A stretch of DNA of 7,293 nt from Nitrospirota bacterium (GTDB taxonomy: Bacteria; Nitrospirota; Thermodesulfovibrionia; Thermodesulfovibrionales; SM23-35): the NCBI GenBank assembly GCA_029883145.1, contig JAOUJR010000082.1, positions 1-7,293 of the forward strand, read 5' to 3'. Both the position numbers and the translations under genes were made by a program. The notes under the pieces are model-generated. The model saw only the letters and a program-made list of their open reading frames with translations, had not been told where the DNA came from and made no database searches. How positions within the stretch are numbered: the first letter of the stretch is position 1; every line of letters starts with the position of its first letter. Shown here piece after piece: positions 6,295 to 7,293 of the stretch.

Positions 6295-6735
6295 ATGCCT
6301 GAGGAACTTGAAGCCAATGTTTTAATAGTTGATGATGAGGAACAGTTTCTGAAAATTTTTGCCCAGAGATTACAGGGACGTGGAATGAAAGTAGATACAG
6401 CTACAAATGGTGAGGAGGCTGTAAAACTGGTAAAGAGTAAAGAGTTTGATGCGATTGTTCTCGATCTTGTTATGCCTGGAATGGATGGTATCGAAACATT
6501 AAAACGTATTAAGAGTGAAAATCCAGATCTCCAGATTATTATGCTCACAGGTCATGGTACTTTGGAGAAAGGCGTTGAAGCTATGAAATCTGGAGCAGTG
6601 GATTTTATAGAGAAGCCTTTATTTCTGAACAAAATAATTGGTAAGATTGCCGAGGCAAAACGCAAAAGAGTTCTTATCATTGAGAAAAAACAGAAAGAAC
6701 ATATAAAGGAAATTTTGCAGACTAAACCCTGGTAA
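6295..6735 (+). CDS. Second single-domain response regulator
   Basis: A 146-residue CheY-like receiver with no output domain. Landmarks are intact: Asp13-Asp14 (LIVDDE), phosphoacceptor Asp57 (VLDLVMPGMDG), Thr85 (MLTGHG) and Lys107 (EKP). A basic C-terminal helix runs from about residue 125 (EAKRKRVLIIEKKQKEHIKEILQTKPW). The start is ATG 6295, chosen over the in-frame ATG at 6256 because AGGAGG (6281-6286) lies 8 nt upstream and the longer form would overlap the previous gene by 38 bp. The receiver aligns without gaps to that of the preceding gene, pointing to an old tandem duplication. The tails are unrelated, so the two probably meet different partners. The cognate kinase may be the convergent gene to the right (inference). 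Confidence 0.95.
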   Translation: MPEELEANVLIVDDEEQFLKIFAQRLQGRGMKVDTATNGEEAVKLVKSKEFDAIVLDLVMPGMDGIETLKRIKSENPDLQIIMLTGHGTLEKGVEAMKSGAVDFIEKPLFLNKIIGKIAEAKRKRVLIIEKKQKEHIKEILQTKPW

Positions 6736-6736
6736 G

Positions 6737-6771
6737 GATATTTCTTTTCAGGTTTCTTCATGGGAAATATC
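6737..6771. terminator. Candidate hairpin between convergent genes
   Basis: GATATTTC (6737-6744) and GAAATATC (6764-6771) are perfect 8-bp complements around a 19-nt loop, directly after the second regulator's stop. TGATTTTC follows on the + strand, a poor T-run. Position between convergent genes suggests a terminator, but the long loop and short T-run make it weak. Confidence 0.35.
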
Positions 6772-6811
6772 TGATTTTCAATATATTTGTGGTAATCATC
6801 TACACTCAGAA

Positions 6812-7293
6812 TTAATTTGTTTCTGTGAGAGCTTGTTCGGACAGGGGGAGGGTAATCTTTACCTCTTTATCGTCTTGAAAGAGATTACCGCCTAACTGAC
6901 GAATGACATCCTGCAGTATTTCAAACGAGCTTAGTCTTGTTTCTCCAACAGACGTTACCACGTTTCCTTTCGGTGTAATCTGAACCATTAGCGAGTCCTT
7001 TAAGGACTCTGTTTTAATAACAATCCGACTATTTTTGTCATATTTATTTATCATTTCCTCAATAAGGGAAAAAATGATGAGTTGAATTCTTGATGGATCA
7101 CTGTAAATCATGGGAAGGTTTTTCTGAAAATCTTTTTCAAGACCAATCCTCTTCTGATGAGCAAATCTATTTATAAGGACAATAAGTTCTTCAAGGCTTT
7201 CATTGACACTGAAAGTGCACATCGGATAGTCCATTCTATGAGAAAAGCGATTGAGGTAGCTACACAATTCAGAGGTTTTTCCAATTTGTTCGT
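6812..7293 (-). CDS. Histidine-kinase-like protein with degenerate ATPase domain (5'-truncated)
   Basis: The C-terminal 159 residues of a sensor-kinase-like protein; the frame runs off the right edge (visible from EQIGKTSE), so start, sensor and phosphoacceptor His are not in view. The end of the dimerisation helix and the lead into the ATPase are typical: SVNESLEELIVLINRFAHQKRIGLEKDFQ...LPMIYSDPSRIQ (28-70). The nucleotide-binding boxes are poor. The N-box position reads SLIEEMINKY (75-84) where NLxxNAxxA is expected, so the Mg-binding Asn is missing. The D-x-G-x-G position reads TPKGN (106-110), without Asp. The late QLGGNL (132-137) and final ITLPL strand remain. It is convergent with the two response regulators. 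It may be a pseudokinase or phosphotransfer scaffold; a diverged active kinase is not excluded. Confidence 0.85.
   Translation of the reverse strand, partial: EQIGKTSELCSYLNRFSHRMDYPMCTFSVNESLEELIVLINRFAHQKRIGLEKDFQKNLPMIYSDPSRIQLIIFSLIEEMINKYDKNSRIVIKTESLKDSLMVQITPKGNVVTSVGETRLSSFEILQDVIRQLGGNLFQDDKEVKITLPLSEQALTETN

Noticed and set aside
7265..7267. TTG at 7267 (- strand) as the start of the kinase-like gene
   Set aside because: The frame continues to the window edge with sequence consistent with the dimerisation helix, so the gene is truncated rather than short.

Overview
The window joins a housekeeping translation operon to a small accessory signalling and transport locus. The left part (1-3882, + strand) is the classic order thrS (5' end cut off by the window), infC, rpmI, rplT, pheS. 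The right part (3934-7293) holds a two-gene membrane-protein unit on the - strand (a TauE/SafE-type TSUP transporter followed by a small three-helix membrane protein), an AT-rich divergent promoter region, then on the + strand a 59-60 residue protein and two single-domain CheY-like response regulators. It ends with a - strand histidine-kinase-like gene whose N-terminal part lies beyond the window.

The organism is a bacterium of moderate to low GC. Operon order and protein sequences fit many phyla. The combination of a TSUP transporter, a small membrane partner and stand-alone receivers recalls anaerobic, sulfur-metabolising lineages such as Nitrospirota or Desulfobacterota. That placement is a guess from gene style, not a demonstrated assignment.

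In the left part the five genes are closely spaced and probably co-transcribed. They charge threonyl- and phenylalanyl-tRNA, supply initiation factor IF3 and supply ribosomal proteins bL35 and bL20. Three things stand out. infC has no ATG, GTG or TTG near its true N-terminus and almost certainly starts at AUA behind a perfect Shine-Dalgarno. The infC-rpmI and rpmI-rplT gaps each hold an inverted repeat built from 7-bp units. pheT does not follow pheS.

In the right part the transporter unit and the small gene diverge from a 196-202 bp AT-rich spacer with candidate back-to-back promoters. The small protein shares an ungapped motif (M-x-A-x-x-F-A-E, then A and K at fixed spacing) with the C-terminal tail of the first response regulator, which ties the two physically and suggests a shared binding partner. 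The kinase-like protein at the right edge has a recognisable but degenerate ATPase domain. Together these could form a signalling module that controls or responds to anion or sulfur-compound transport; that functional link is inference from proximity only.
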